Assembly (NCBI GenBank): GCA_010015745.1
Contig: ML978165.1
Span: forward strand, 372,001-436,000
Direction of reading: 5' to 3'
DNA length: 64,000 bases
Source: Setomelanomma holmii
Lineage: Eukaryota; Ascomycota; Dothideomycetes; Pleosporales; Phaeosphaeriaceae
The position numbers and the translations under genes are program-made. Position 1 is the first letter of the stretch, and every line of letters starts with the position of its first letter. The notes under the pieces are model-generated. The model was not told the DNA's origin and did no database searches. It saw only the letters and a list, made by a program, of their open reading frames with translations. This document shows positions 11,126 to 20,684 of the stretch, in pieces.

Positions 11126-11391
11126 GGTGGTATGGTGTAAGTTTCACTTCACTCCTCAACACCTCACACAATGACTAACAATACCGCAGCTAGTGGTATG
11201 ACGGTTAGTTCATCACGATTCAGCAACTGCTCCCCTCAGCGTCTAACATCCAATTAGTCGCGTTGTGGCTTGGCGGCCTCTCTAGAGAGCCCGATCCTAC
11301 GATCCGCGCCAGCCTGGGTTCGAGTACGTTATCTTCCGCTTGTCGGTTCTGAGACATTGTTCTAACATGTCTACAGTTCCCAGTACCGCCA
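11126..11391 (+). tRNA. tRNA-His(GTG)-like gene interrupted by three spliceosomal-type introns
   Basis: Removing 11137-11189, 11204-11257 and 11324-11376 joins a complete cloverleaf. Acceptor strand 11126-11132 (GGTGGTA) pairs over 7 bp, one G-U, with 11384-11390 (TACCGCC), then A73 at 11391. TGGT|CTAGTGG, joined across intron 1, is an A box and D arm with a GTC/GAC stem. CTGGG TTCGA|TT CCCAG, joined across intron 3, is a perfect T arm with an exact B box. The anticodon loop is TTGTGG-C with GTG at 11265-11267. A further 35 nt (11269-11303) sits at the canonical 37/38 intron position and its CTAC pairs with the anticodon GTGG. Each of the three large introns has GT(A/T)NGT, CTAAC and AG. Weak points: a T-C mismatch at 27-43 and a 4-nt variable loop. 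Function is not proven. Confidence 0.72.
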
Positions 11392-11403
11392 GCGAGTCAA
11401 TTC

Positions 11404-11409
11404 TTTTTT
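11404..11409 (+). terminator. Run of six T, candidate Pol III terminator
   Basis: TTTTTT lies 13 bp downstream of the tRNA-like discriminator base, the usual place and length for Pol III termination. It supports Pol III transcription of the interrupted gene. Confidence 0.6.
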
Positions 11410-12107
11410 GCCAATCTTTTGCCGTTCCTTTTCGCCGACCAATAGCAACATAAGTTAGAAAGAACTTGTCTACACACGCGTAGTATAGTTGATCAATGGC
11501 TCTTTGTAAGATCTTAGACTTTTCATCTTTGTTTTTGCATGAAAATAGCCGTTCTTGGATACGTACACGCTCCGTCTCAGCGGCGACCTCGGGAGCGTTC
11601 TGACTGTATGGTGTGCTTGTGAATTCTAGCCTGGGCCATCCATGAGGCCTCATTTGTGTCGACTGAAAAAGGAGAGCATCTATTACGAGCTCAGGGAAAG
11701 TCCAAGATATGCTCCGAGATCTCGAGCCAACGAAATAGTCACATGACTTCACTTTCCAACTTTGATGGTGTCGCGTACTCACCCACGCAATCGAAGCGTC
11801 AGGCTCTGTTAATCCGGCATGTGAGGGCCACGCCACGTTACACTATCTGCTAACATGCTATGCACATGTTAGGAAAAGTAGAGGCTTGGACACGTAGCGT
11901 CGGTCTCAATCACAGCAATGTGATAAGACTCGATCAGTACTGTGGGTGTCTGAAGTGTCGTTACATATTCATCGATCTATATGCAAGCGTTGTCGCTATG
12001 CTGATATCCTCATCCCACCTTAACGCCAAAAGAAAATGCAATTCCTAGAAACCTCCAGCTCTTGAAGGCCTCTTCCTGCCAGTAGCAGATATCCAAAGCC
12101 GACTCGC
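11410..12107. other. Intergenic, no supported gene
   Basis: About 700 bp. A minus-strand open frame covers much of it and runs into the tRNA-like gene, but its first codon is GTG and nothing in it resembles a known protein. Confidence 0.4.
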
Positions 12108-13583
12108 TTACTCAATGGCCGACACACCCTCGCCATAAGTGACAGGGTTGATCTTCTCATTGAACTCAAACTTAAAGTCCTTACCCAACTCCTTCCTAAT
12201 CGCCGTCTGGATAGCCTCAAGCACATTGACGAAGACACCGAAGTTCGCTGGGTTCTCCTCGTCGTTCTCGCCGCCCTGGAACACACCAGTGCGGACAAGG
12301 CAAGTGTTCCAGCCGTACATGTTACCACCAATAATGTCGGAGGCTGGATTGTCGCCGATCATGTAGATGTTCTTTGGGAGTTTCTCGTCGTTGTGAATCG
12401 TCTCCATCCAGCTGGCGATGACTTCGTCTGCGTACTTGTATGTTGCCAATTCGGGCTTGCCGTAGACGACACGCTCGAGATCGACGCCCGTGAGCGACTT
12501 GTACATGGCTTCGAGGCCGATGCGGAAAGCGCCCTGAGACATGCGGGGGAATGGGTGCTCGGTGGGGCACAGCAAGTCACCCTGCGAGAAGTAGATGGGG
12601 ATACGTTGCGAGACAGGGTCCTTGGCCATTGTGCCGAAGCGGCCGTTTTCGGATCGCAGCAGGTCCATGATAATCTGAATGTCTGTTGCGTAGTCGCGCG
12701 AGTCGGAGAAGATCATGATGGCGTCGATGTTTATCTTTGAGAAGTCGCGTGGACGCGAGGTCTTGCGCTCCTCTTCGGTGAAGACGCGGTAGGGTGCGAT
12801 GGTAGGATCCCACGCGATGATGTCGTTGGGGACGACGATGTCTTGGAAGCCATACTCCTCAGCAACCTCGCGGCACTTGTAGCCTTCACCACCAACCACG
12901 AGGACGGTCTTGTAGTATTCTGAGAGAGCACGCATGGGTGTGTGCGACTGGATAAACTGGTCGGTCGAGATGGGATTCTTCAAGATCTTGGAAAGCTGTT
13001 CGCAGCGAGGGCCCTCGAGCTTGCCAGAGCCGTTGGTGAGGAAGATGTGGGGGATCTTAATGCCGAGCTCATTGTCACCATTGAGAATCTCGAGCACACG
13101 CTTGCCCTCTGGAATCAGGCGGTCACCATGGACGAGGACACCGTCGATATCGAAGACGAAAGCCATATCCTTCGCAGCATGGACCTTCTCTGTCGAAAGA
13201 TCCTGCAGCTGGGCAGCGATGATGTCGCGGGAAGGTTGGATAGGAGGCATGCCGGGGCGTTGTGCGGCGCCACCGGGGTAGTGGACAGATGACAGTCGTG
13301 ATTGTCTCTTTGACCGGGGAATGGGAAGAGACGCGCCAAAGGAGTTGCGTGAGCCTCGCCTGTCCTTCATCGACGGCGAGAGGGAGAGATTGTGCATATA
13401 GCTTTGTGCGTTCGAGATGGATGATCGTGTCGCTGGGACCTCGATAGAGTTAACGTGGCCGTTGGCATCGTCGCTATCGCCTGGGATGGCAAGGTTGTTG
13501 GAGGGAGCACGGTTGATGTCGTGAGACTTGACAGGCGACAAAGGGGTGTCGACAGCGAAGTCAGAATCTTCGAATGTAGGCAT
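12108..13583 (-). CDS. HAD-superfamily phosphatase-like protein (yeast YKR070W / CECR5 type)
   Basis: Single exon, 491 residues. The first 140 residues are Ser/Pro-rich and low in structure. HAD motif I is FDIDGV with Asp145 and Asp147, motif II is TNGS at 183-186, the motif III lysine is in YGKPE, and motif IV is GDNPASDIIGG. The C-terminal GxNTCLVRTGVFQGG block is typical of the IIA subclass. Relatives are mitochondrial or cytosolic proteins of uncertain substrate; the long N-terminal extension here is not an obvious presequence. The catalytic set appears intact, so phosphatase activity is plausible. Confidence 0.9.
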   Translation of the reverse strand: MPTFEDSDFAVDTPLSPVKSHDINRAPSNNLAIPGDSDDANGHVNSIEVPATRSSISNAQSYMHNLSLSPSMKDRRGSRNSFGASLPIPRSKRQSRLSSVHYPGGAAQRPGMPPIQPSRDIIAAQLQDLSTEKVHAAKDMAFVFDIDGVLVHGDRLIPEGKRVLEILNGDNELGIKIPHIFLTNGSGKLEGPRCEQLSKILKNPISTDQFIQSHTPMRALSEYYKTVLVVGGEGYKCREVAEEYGFQDIVVPNDIIAWDPTIAPYRVFTEEERKTSRPRDFSKINIDAIMIFSDSRDYATDIQIIMDLLRSENGRFGTMAKDPVSQRIPIYFSQGDLLCPTEHPFPRMSQGAFRIGLEAMYKSLTGVDLERVVYGKPELATYKYADEVIASWMETIHNDEKLPKNIYMIGDNPASDIIGGNMYGWNTCLVRTGVFQGGENDEENPANFGVFVNVLEAIQTAIRKELGKDFKFEFNEKINPVTYGEGVSAIE

Positions 13584-14812
13584 ATTGAAGGTTGTTGGTA
13601 ATTCGAAATGAGCTAGAATGATAATGTGCGAGAGACAATGATGTTGTGAACTTCCTGGTAGTCAAAAAGGAGATGCTCGAGTTAGGAAGGCTGGTGCCGA
13701 ATGGAGAAATCTCCGGGTCTCGGGGTGGAGGGTATATATCTCTTCCTCTACCGCCAGGCAACTCCTTATCCTCCCCAGATCACCTCATCATTCGCCCAAG
13801 CCCTTTTCGAAAACTTCATCGAGCCCTTCGTCTCAATCCGACCGAAGCCGATATTCCCCACCTAACCACATCTCCAAATCATCCAACAAGTACCTTTGTA
13901 CCCACCATCCGACATCATTACTTGCTCGGTACTGCCCGTGCAGATAGAGCTAGTGCACGAAATTGCCAGACCAGAGAATAGAAACTGGGTACCGTCATAG
14001 TGGAGTTTTCACGGATAACTGGAGCCTGATAACAATGTGGGAAGGTAGTTCGCCGCAACACCAGCGCTCGAAAGTGTAGATGTACGGTTGTGGCAAGGTT
14101 TTCGCCGATCCAGAATGCTTGATGCAGAGCCTCATGCACGAGGTACCTCTGCGCGGCCGGCAGCCAGCCGATGCAGACCGCTGTTCTCTGTCAGGCCTCG
14201 CATGTGTTCAGCTTCGACAAGATACGTGTTTGAAAATGGTGGTTGGTGTTCTTCGAGCTTTTGCCTGTGACGTGGGATTTGTGGGTCCCGAGCGCGCAAC
14301 TGGCCGAACTAACGCCACGCACCTCGCATGATCACCGCACGCATGTGGTTAATGTTCCTAGTGGACCGCAGAGCCGCAACACTCATTCGATCGCTTCTGC
14401 CTCTCCGACAAAACTCCCAGAAAACAGTCAGCCCGCACGGTGGATGCAAGGGTCCACCAGTGACATCATGCTGCTGACGGAGAGCACGACTACAAGGCCT
14501 CCTTTGAAACTGTTGGAATGGATCTCTGTGGAGATTTTTTGCGATAGCGTAGTATGGCGCGAGAAGGGCTCGGAAGCATTGCGGGCGGGGTGAGGTCACA
14601 CAAGGCGCTGCTTTGGATGAGGTTTGTGGTTGAGGAAGTCAGAGATTTTGGGGAGGCAAGCGCGCCTGGGATATATGAGCCTTGCGGTCTTGACACGCGA
14701 GGATCACTAGCACACACCAAAGGAGTTTATCACACCTTTATCACCGTACCTATCTATACCTTGTCTAATCACATCACTTTTGATATCACGACAATCTGAA
14801 CCTGCCGCAACC
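13584..14812. other. Intergenic, nothing recognised
   Basis: About 1.2 kb between the HAD gene (leftward) and the aldo-keto reductase (rightward). It should carry both promoters. The last 100 bp before 14813 are pyrimidine-rich. I see no coding frame with family features. Confidence 0.4.
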
Positions 14813-15802
14813 ATGAGCCCCTCAGCCAACCAGAAGACATACAAGCTCGCCAACGGCGTTTCCATGCCTGCCGTTGGCTTTGGCACTTTCGCCAACGAGG
14901 GCACAAAAGGAGAGACATACACCGCAGTCACACACGCTCTACAAACTGGCTATCGTCATCTCGACTGCGCATGGTTCTACCAGAACGAAGAGGAGGTTGG
15001 CGATGCAGTACGCGACTTCCTCGCCTCGACACCGAACGTTACGCGGCAAGACCTGTTCATCTGCACAAAAGTATGGAATCACCTGCACGAGCCTGAGCAA
15101 GTTAAATGGAGCTTCGAGAGTTCGCTTGGAAAGCTGAAGATGGATTACATCGACCTGTTCCTCGTACACTGGCCAATTGCCGCGGAATCGAACGACGATC
15201 ATATGCCTCAGATCGGCGCAGACGGAAAGTACATCATCAAGAAAGACTTGACTGAGAACCCGGAACCCACATGGCGCGCCATGGAAGAGATTAGCCGCTC
15301 TGGCAAGGCTCGCGCAATTGGCGTATCGAACTGGACCATCGCGGGCTTGAAGCAGCTTCTCAGTTTTGCCGAGATCAAGCCAACGGTGAACCAGATCGAG
15401 ATACACCCCTTCCTTCCCAACACTGAGCTCGTCAAATTCTGCCAGCAGCACGATATCCTTCCTGCTGCATACTCGCCACTCGGTTCGCAGAACCAAGTAC
15501 CCAGCACGGGCGAGCAGGTGCGAACGAATCCCGAGCTTAACGAAGTCGCCAAGCGCAGTGAACACGATCTGGCACAGGTTTTGCTCGCGTGGGGACTTCG
15601 ACGAGGCTACGTCGTATTGCCAAAGAGCTCCACGCCTAAGCGCATTGAGAGTAATTGGCAGATCCCTGAATTGACCGATGAGGACTTCGAAGCAGTGGAG
15701 GAGGTTGCGCGAGGCAGGCACACGCGCTTCGTTAACATGAAGGACACTTTTGGCTACAACGTCTGGCCAGAGGAGGTCGATGGCGAGTTGAAGGCGTACT
15801 GA
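14813..15802 (+). CDS. Aldo-keto reductase
   Basis: Single exon, 329 residues from the ATG at 14813 (AACCATGAG context). The catalytic tetrad is visible: Asp51 and Tyr56 in YRHLDCAWFYQNEEEVG, Lys86 in CTKVWN and His119 in LVHWP. The NADPH-binding loop is PKSSTPKRIESN near residue 272. Closest in style to fungal glycerol dehydrogenase / xylose-reductase-like enzymes that reduce aldehydes or ketoses with NADPH in the cytosol. The exact substrate cannot be told from sequence. Confidence 0.93.
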   Translation: MSPSANQKTYKLANGVSMPAVGFGTFANEGTKGETYTAVTHALQTGYRHLDCAWFYQNEEEVGDAVRDFLASTPNVTRQDLFICTKVWNHLHEPEQVKWSFESSLGKLKMDYIDLFLVHWPIAAESNDDHMPQIGADGKYIIKKDLTENPEPTWRAMEEISRSGKARAIGVSNWTIAGLKQLLSFAEIKPTVNQIEIHPFLPNTELVKFCQQHDILPAAYSPLGSQNQVPSTGEQVRTNPELNEVAKRSEHDLAQVLLAWGLRRGYVVLPKSSTPKRIESNWQIPELTDEDFEAVEEVARGRHTRFVNMKDTFGYNVWPEEVDGELKAY

Positions 15803-15927
15803 AATTTGCCATAGGGCTGGTCCTCGGCGTTTGGTTGGTTGTGCATTTAGCGATACCAGAAGTCCAGCAAGACTTTCGGCTTTGCATTCTGAACGTTGTA
15901 TGCTCATAATGAATCATATCAAGATCT

Positions 15928-17196
15928 TCAGACCGGTGCGAGGCTATCCAACAAGTCGAGGTTTTCCTTTTCCTTGCGTGCCCTGTGTCGTGCAGCTGCT
16001 TGTGGTTCTGGGGTCTGAGGTTTCGACAAGACGAGATCCGCGAAATGTGACTTGGTAAACTCCATTGCAACCTGTGCGTCTGCATATTTTTCATCGTCGA
16101 GTGATTTCCGCGCAACACCAAGACAAAGCTGGACTAAAAAGTGCCGACGACTCTTCGAGGCATTGACATAGGATAGAGCTCCTGAAGGGTCTTTGATATA
16201 TGACAAAGCTGGAAGAGTAGTGCTCTGTTTGGGGTGGTGTAGCCACAGCATTGCCTCCACTGCTTGACTCCAATTGCCAAGCCACCTTGGCGAGGACCGC
16301 AAAAAGAGCTGATAAACGTCGGGGTCAATCGCGGAAGAATCTGCTGAGATAATGCGGTTTACCAAGTGTGCTCCTGTGGGCCTAAGCGCGACATAATTTG
16401 ACTCGAAGCCCTCAACTTCCGCCATGCAGAAAGCCTGCATGAACATGACCAGCCCTTCGTCTAGACTCTTGCTTCCTTGCGTGACCATCTTGTAGAACAA
16501 TGTCTGACGGAACTTTGAAACCTTCTGGACCGGCAGTTTTGTTTCGTTGACGCGAAGTTCTTGAGACCGAATGAACCAACGCCACGGAGCAGCAGTTTGT
16601 TCTTCAGCGAAAAGCAGGGCAATGAGCCTGTCCAGTGACTTGCCATCAAAACCGCCCTTAGCTGAACGTAGCTCCACAAACTCTCGTGACTTGTCTGAGC
16701 CGCAATTCCGCAGCCACTCGGAGAATACTAGAGCTGGGCTCTTGCCGTTCTGGGGTCCTGATGCTGTATACGGGGCCAATTCGAGCAGCTCAAGACACAT
16801 GGCGACCTTGGGAAGATCAGCAGACCCAGAAGCTATCTGGCCTACAAACCAGCGCATGGGGTCCCTGAGGACGTCCACAGCAGCAGTCTCTGACGCCCGT
16901 CTCGCTGGCTTGACAGCAAACAACGGGTTCGTCAAGATGGAGTCAATGTGGCGTGTGGTGGAGGCATACGCTGACGGCGGCGCCTGAATCACTGACGCCT
17001 GGTGCTGTCCATTGCTGCCTGCTGGGTTCTGTACACGCGCGCTCATGGGAAGTGGGTGCTCGCGGTCGAGGTGGGCACGGAAGGACGTCGTGAGGAGTGT
17101 CAGCAGCTGCTGGCTCTCGCGCGGGGTGAGCGGTAATTGCGGATGCAGCTTCGAGGCAAGAGTGCTCAGCAATCGCTTGCTGGCGGCAGACTGCAT
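15928..17196 (-). CDS. Conserved fungal protein, probably mitochondrial
   Basis: Single exon, 422 residues from the ATG at 17196. The frame stays open upstream to 17325 but that part is Arg/Ser-rich with no support. The N-terminus (MQSAASKRLLSTLASKL) is a good mitochondrial presequence: basic and hydroxylated with no acid. The remainder is helical with no motif I can name; it includes DPMRWFVGQIASGSADLPKV and a C-terminal Arg/Lys/Glu-rich tail (ARHRARKEKEN). The overall helical make-up would fit a repeat-type organelle protein, but that is a guess. Confidence 0.8.
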   Translation of the reverse strand: MQSAASKRLLSTLASKLHPQLPLTPRESQQLLTLLTTSFRAHLDREHPLPMSARVQNPAGSNGQHQASVIQAPPSAYASTTRHIDSILTNPLFAVKPARRASETAAVDVLRDPMRWFVGQIASGSADLPKVAMCLELLELAPYTASGPQNGKSPALVFSEWLRNCGSDKSREFVELRSAKGGFDGKSLDRLIALLFAEEQTAAPWRWFIRSQELRVNETKLPVQKVSKFRQTLFYKMVTQGSKSLDEGLVMFMQAFCMAEVEGFESNYVALRPTGAHLVNRIISADSSAIDPDVYQLFLRSSPRWLGNWSQAVEAMLWLHHPKQSTTLPALSYIKDPSGALSYVNASKSRRHFLVQLCLGVARKSLDDEKYADAQVAMEFTKSHFADLVLSKPQTPEPQAAARHRARKEKENLDLLDSLAPV

Positions 17197-17597
17197 GGTG
17201 GTGTCGGTGCAGTCAAAGCGTGTGGGGCGGGGTGAGGAGACGTCGGATTCTCGATGACGAGACACCAGTGCTAGGTTCAGGACGGCGGAGAACGACAGCA
17301 CGTGACTGTCTAAACCAGCTTGCAACCAGGCACAATGCTACTCTAGACACACGCTTGCTCCATTGTCGCCCCAGTTCCTCCTCCATCTTGTACATCCTTC
17401 ACCCACCAGTGGCAGCCTCAATCGACGCGACATTGCCGCGCAGCACACGTCGAGGCCCTAGCGCCAAGCCAGCCTGCTCGTTTACGCAGTAGCTCTCCCG
17501 ACTCTGTATCCCTCCAGCTCCTACACCACATCATCTCACGCACGGCCTTCCTCCCACCACCCCCAATTACACACAACACACACACAACACAGATCAC
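17197..17597. promoter_or_regulatory. Divergent promoter between the mitochondrial protein gene and def1
   Basis: About 400 bp. The last 80 bp are CT- and AC-rich, ending in a run of CACA dinucleotides (about 17570-17595), a common feature of strong fungal 5' leaders. Confidence 0.45.
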
Positions 17598-20500
17598 ATG
17601 TCTGAAGTACAGTCCCGGCCTGCGCGAGGCAGGAGCTCTGCCCGCGGCGGCAGAGGCAGTTATGCTTCTCGAGGCTCGCGAAAGACAAACGGCGATGGCG
17701 CATCGTCACACGTCGACACATCAGCCGAGGCCGGTGAACTGGCAGAGCTTAAGAAGCGCTACCAAGGACAACTGTCCATGCTGAAGGAGCTGTTTCCCGA
17801 CTGGACTGACGCAGACCTGGTCCTGGCGATTGAGGATTCTGACGGTGACCTGGAGAGGACCATCGAGAAGATCAGCGAGGGTGAGTGCCCTGAACAACGT
17901 AGCGCGCATGCTTTACCTAAGGATTAACGCTACATTCAATTTACATTTGAACATGCTAACAACAATACATTAGGCTCTGTCTCACAATTTGCTGAAGTAC
18001 CCAAGAAAGCAAAGGATCGCTCCCGCTCTAAAGCAGCGAAAGAGAGCCTTGCGCCCGCCGATGGTGCGCCCAGTCTGCGTGGAGGTCGCGGCGATGCCTC
18101 CAGACGCGGTACCGATAGTGTGCGTGGCGGTCGTGGACGCGGCACGGATCGTGGTCGGGGTGGCTTTGGCGGCACTCGAGGTGGACGCGGAGGAGCGACG
18201 AACGGCCCCCGAGCGGCTGCATCAGTTCCAACGACCGAATCTGCTGCATGGGACACAACACCTGCGGCGACTGAGCCCAAGGAGAACGGTCAGGCTGCTG
18301 AGCCAGCCAAGGAGAAAGAGGCCTCGGAGGCCCACTCTACCGTCGGTGCTGCTGCCACTGCTGTAGCAGGCGCAGCAAAGAAGACCTGGGCCAGCATGTT
18401 CTCTGCGCCCAAACCTGCACCCGCCGTACCCAAACCTGCCGAGAAGTCGACCCCAGCTCCCGAACACCCTACGCCTGTACCTGACGACACCCTTGCCCAC
18501 GAAGTCGCCCAAGAACCCGCCGTCCACGCCGAAGATTTGCCGATACCCCCAATCGCAGACGAAGCAGAAGAGGAGCCTCCGATCGCGGTCGAAGATACGT
18601 CGAAGCTGACACCAGACAAGATAGAGGAGGCGTCTGGTCCAGAACTTACCATTACCCCGTCCAAGGATGAACTCACCAAGGAGAATGTCGAGCACTTGCC
18701 GGACGAGTCGCACCCCCCGCCCACCGAGACCGCTTTCAGCACAGTCGCCAGCTCGAAGGACATTGGAAGTGCCGTCGCGACGCCGCTGAGCACCATGACC
18801 CAGCCACCAATTGGTCGACCTGGAATTGGAGGTTATGCAACAAGCGCATTGAAGGCTACTTCTGGTAGTGGACACCGAAGCGCAAGTTTCCAGAGGAGAT
18901 TGGTGGAACAGCAGGAAGCTGTAGTCATGCCTGGCAACCACGCTGTGGACAGGGCTGCAGTTCAATTCGGTAGCTTAGGCCTGGGCGACTCAGCTGAGAT
19001 GGATGTGGACGAAGACAGAGAAGAGGCAGAAACCAGGGAGCAGCCTCCTCAACACTCGCCCGTCGCGCAACCCAGAGCCGCTCTGCCACCCGCCCCGCGT
19101 CAGGCTCCTCCCGCCGAGGCACCGCAAGAATCGAACCCGACGCCCAAGCAGGCTCCAGGATTACCTCCTGCGCCTCAGCAGCAAGCCCTCTCCCAGCAGT
19201 CACCCTCGAATGCGCTCGGAGCACAGGCGATGCAGAATCAGGGCTCCCAGTCCAACCAACGTTACGATCAATTCGGTCGCTACGGGCAGCCAGGCCTCCA
19301 GTCAGAGGCATCTGCGCCGCCACAGAAGCCATACGATCCCTTTGGCCAACAAATTCCTTCGCAGTCGAGCCAATATGATTACCCTGGCCAACAGGGCCAG
19401 CAGAGCCAGGCTCAGTCACAGCCTGGCGCTTTCTCATCCGCGGATAACTATGGCTCTCAGTATCTCACAGCTGAGCAGCGTTACCAACAATACTACGGAA
19501 GCTACGGACAGCAAGGCACACCAAGCCAGCAGGAGGCCGGTTCAGCTCAACAGCGGACTGGCAGTGCTTTCGGCTCCGGTCCCACCGACTCTGCCTTCTC
19601 CCAGAGTCAACAGCAGGTAAGACCTTCTCTCAGCGACGTTCCGGCGTCTTTTCCGTTCGAGGACCTGCCGCGCCCTTCTTCGCGGAACCCCGCTGTCGGT
19701 CCTCCTGGGTTGTCTCAGCAGACGCCACTGGGAGGTCGGGTAGTCGGTCAAGGCAAGGAGCGGTCGGCGTCCGAGATGGGAGCGCAGCAAAGCGGGCGAC
19801 AATTTTCTGACGAACGTCAACAGAGCCAAGGCCGGTACAACGAAGCACAGAACAGCGGGCACAACACGCCTAACCCTGCACACAGCGGACAACAGCCAAG
19901 CGCTCCTGGCTCGCAGAGCCAGCACCTGCAGCAGCAGCATGGCAGCCAGCAGGGCCATGCTGGAGGCTATCCCTACAACCACCCGTACTATGGTAGCCCT
20001 TACTATGCTAACTACATGAACCAATTTGGCGGGTATGGTCAAGGTGGAGGCTATGGCTCATTTGGAAAGGGCATGTATGGTCAGCCACACCACTACGGAA
20101 TGTCTGCCCAGGCTTCCTACGACCAGCACTCTTCGTCTCCCGCTAATGCTGGAGGCTTCGGCGCATCTGCATTGCATGAACGCCCCGGAGGACTCGGTGA
20201 TTATGGTCGATCCGCATCGGCGACTTCCCAGAACCATAGTGCCACAGCGGGCACAGGTGGCTTCGGCGGTTTCCCTGACTCGTTCGGTCGACAGAACTAC
20301 TCCAACCAAAGCTCGTATGGACAACAGCAAGGCGGACAACCAGGAGCTAACGAGGATACTCTCAAGCCCTTTGGCGAGAAGAGCGGTGGCCCTAGCCCAT
20401 CTGCTCTAGGAGCTCAGCCAGGCCGTCCAGGCTCGGCCACGCAAAACACTCCTGGTCAGGGCGGTCCTCAGCAGTCTCACCAGCAAGGCTTCGGTGGCTA

Positions 20501-20684
20501 CCCAGGTCATCTTGGCGGGAACAGCCAGTACGGCGCAGGTCTTGGTGGTCTCGGACACCAGGGCGGCGGCAGCCACCAACAGAGCCAGTATGGCAACTAT
20601 GGTGGATTTGGCGGAGGCTATGGTGGCGGCGGTGGCAGCTACCAGAGCCGCGGAGGATGGGGTGGAAACTATGGACACAACTAA
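17598..20684 (+). CDS. def1: Def1-type RNA polymerase II degradation factor (CUE domain, Gln-rich)
   Basis: Exons 17598-17880 and 17974-20684, 997 residues; the 93 bp intron has GTGAGT and a GCTAAC branch site. The N-terminus is RGG-like, followed by a CUE-type ubiquitin-binding fold at about 46-92 (LKKRYQGQL..LKELFPDW..ADLVLAI). A second Arg/Gly-rich patch (GGRGRGTDRGRGG) follows, then an acidic/Pro middle, then about 500 residues rich in Gln, Gly, Tyr and Ser. The architecture fits fungal Def1, which recruits ubiquitin ligase to stalled Pol II. In yeast the Gln-rich part is proteolytically removed to let the factor enter the nucleus; whether that holds here is unknown. Confidence 0.88.

Noticed and set aside
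11297..11836. Minus-strand open frame of 179 codons
   Set aside because: It begins with GTG, has no recognisable motif and overlaps the 3' half of the interrupted tRNA-like gene.
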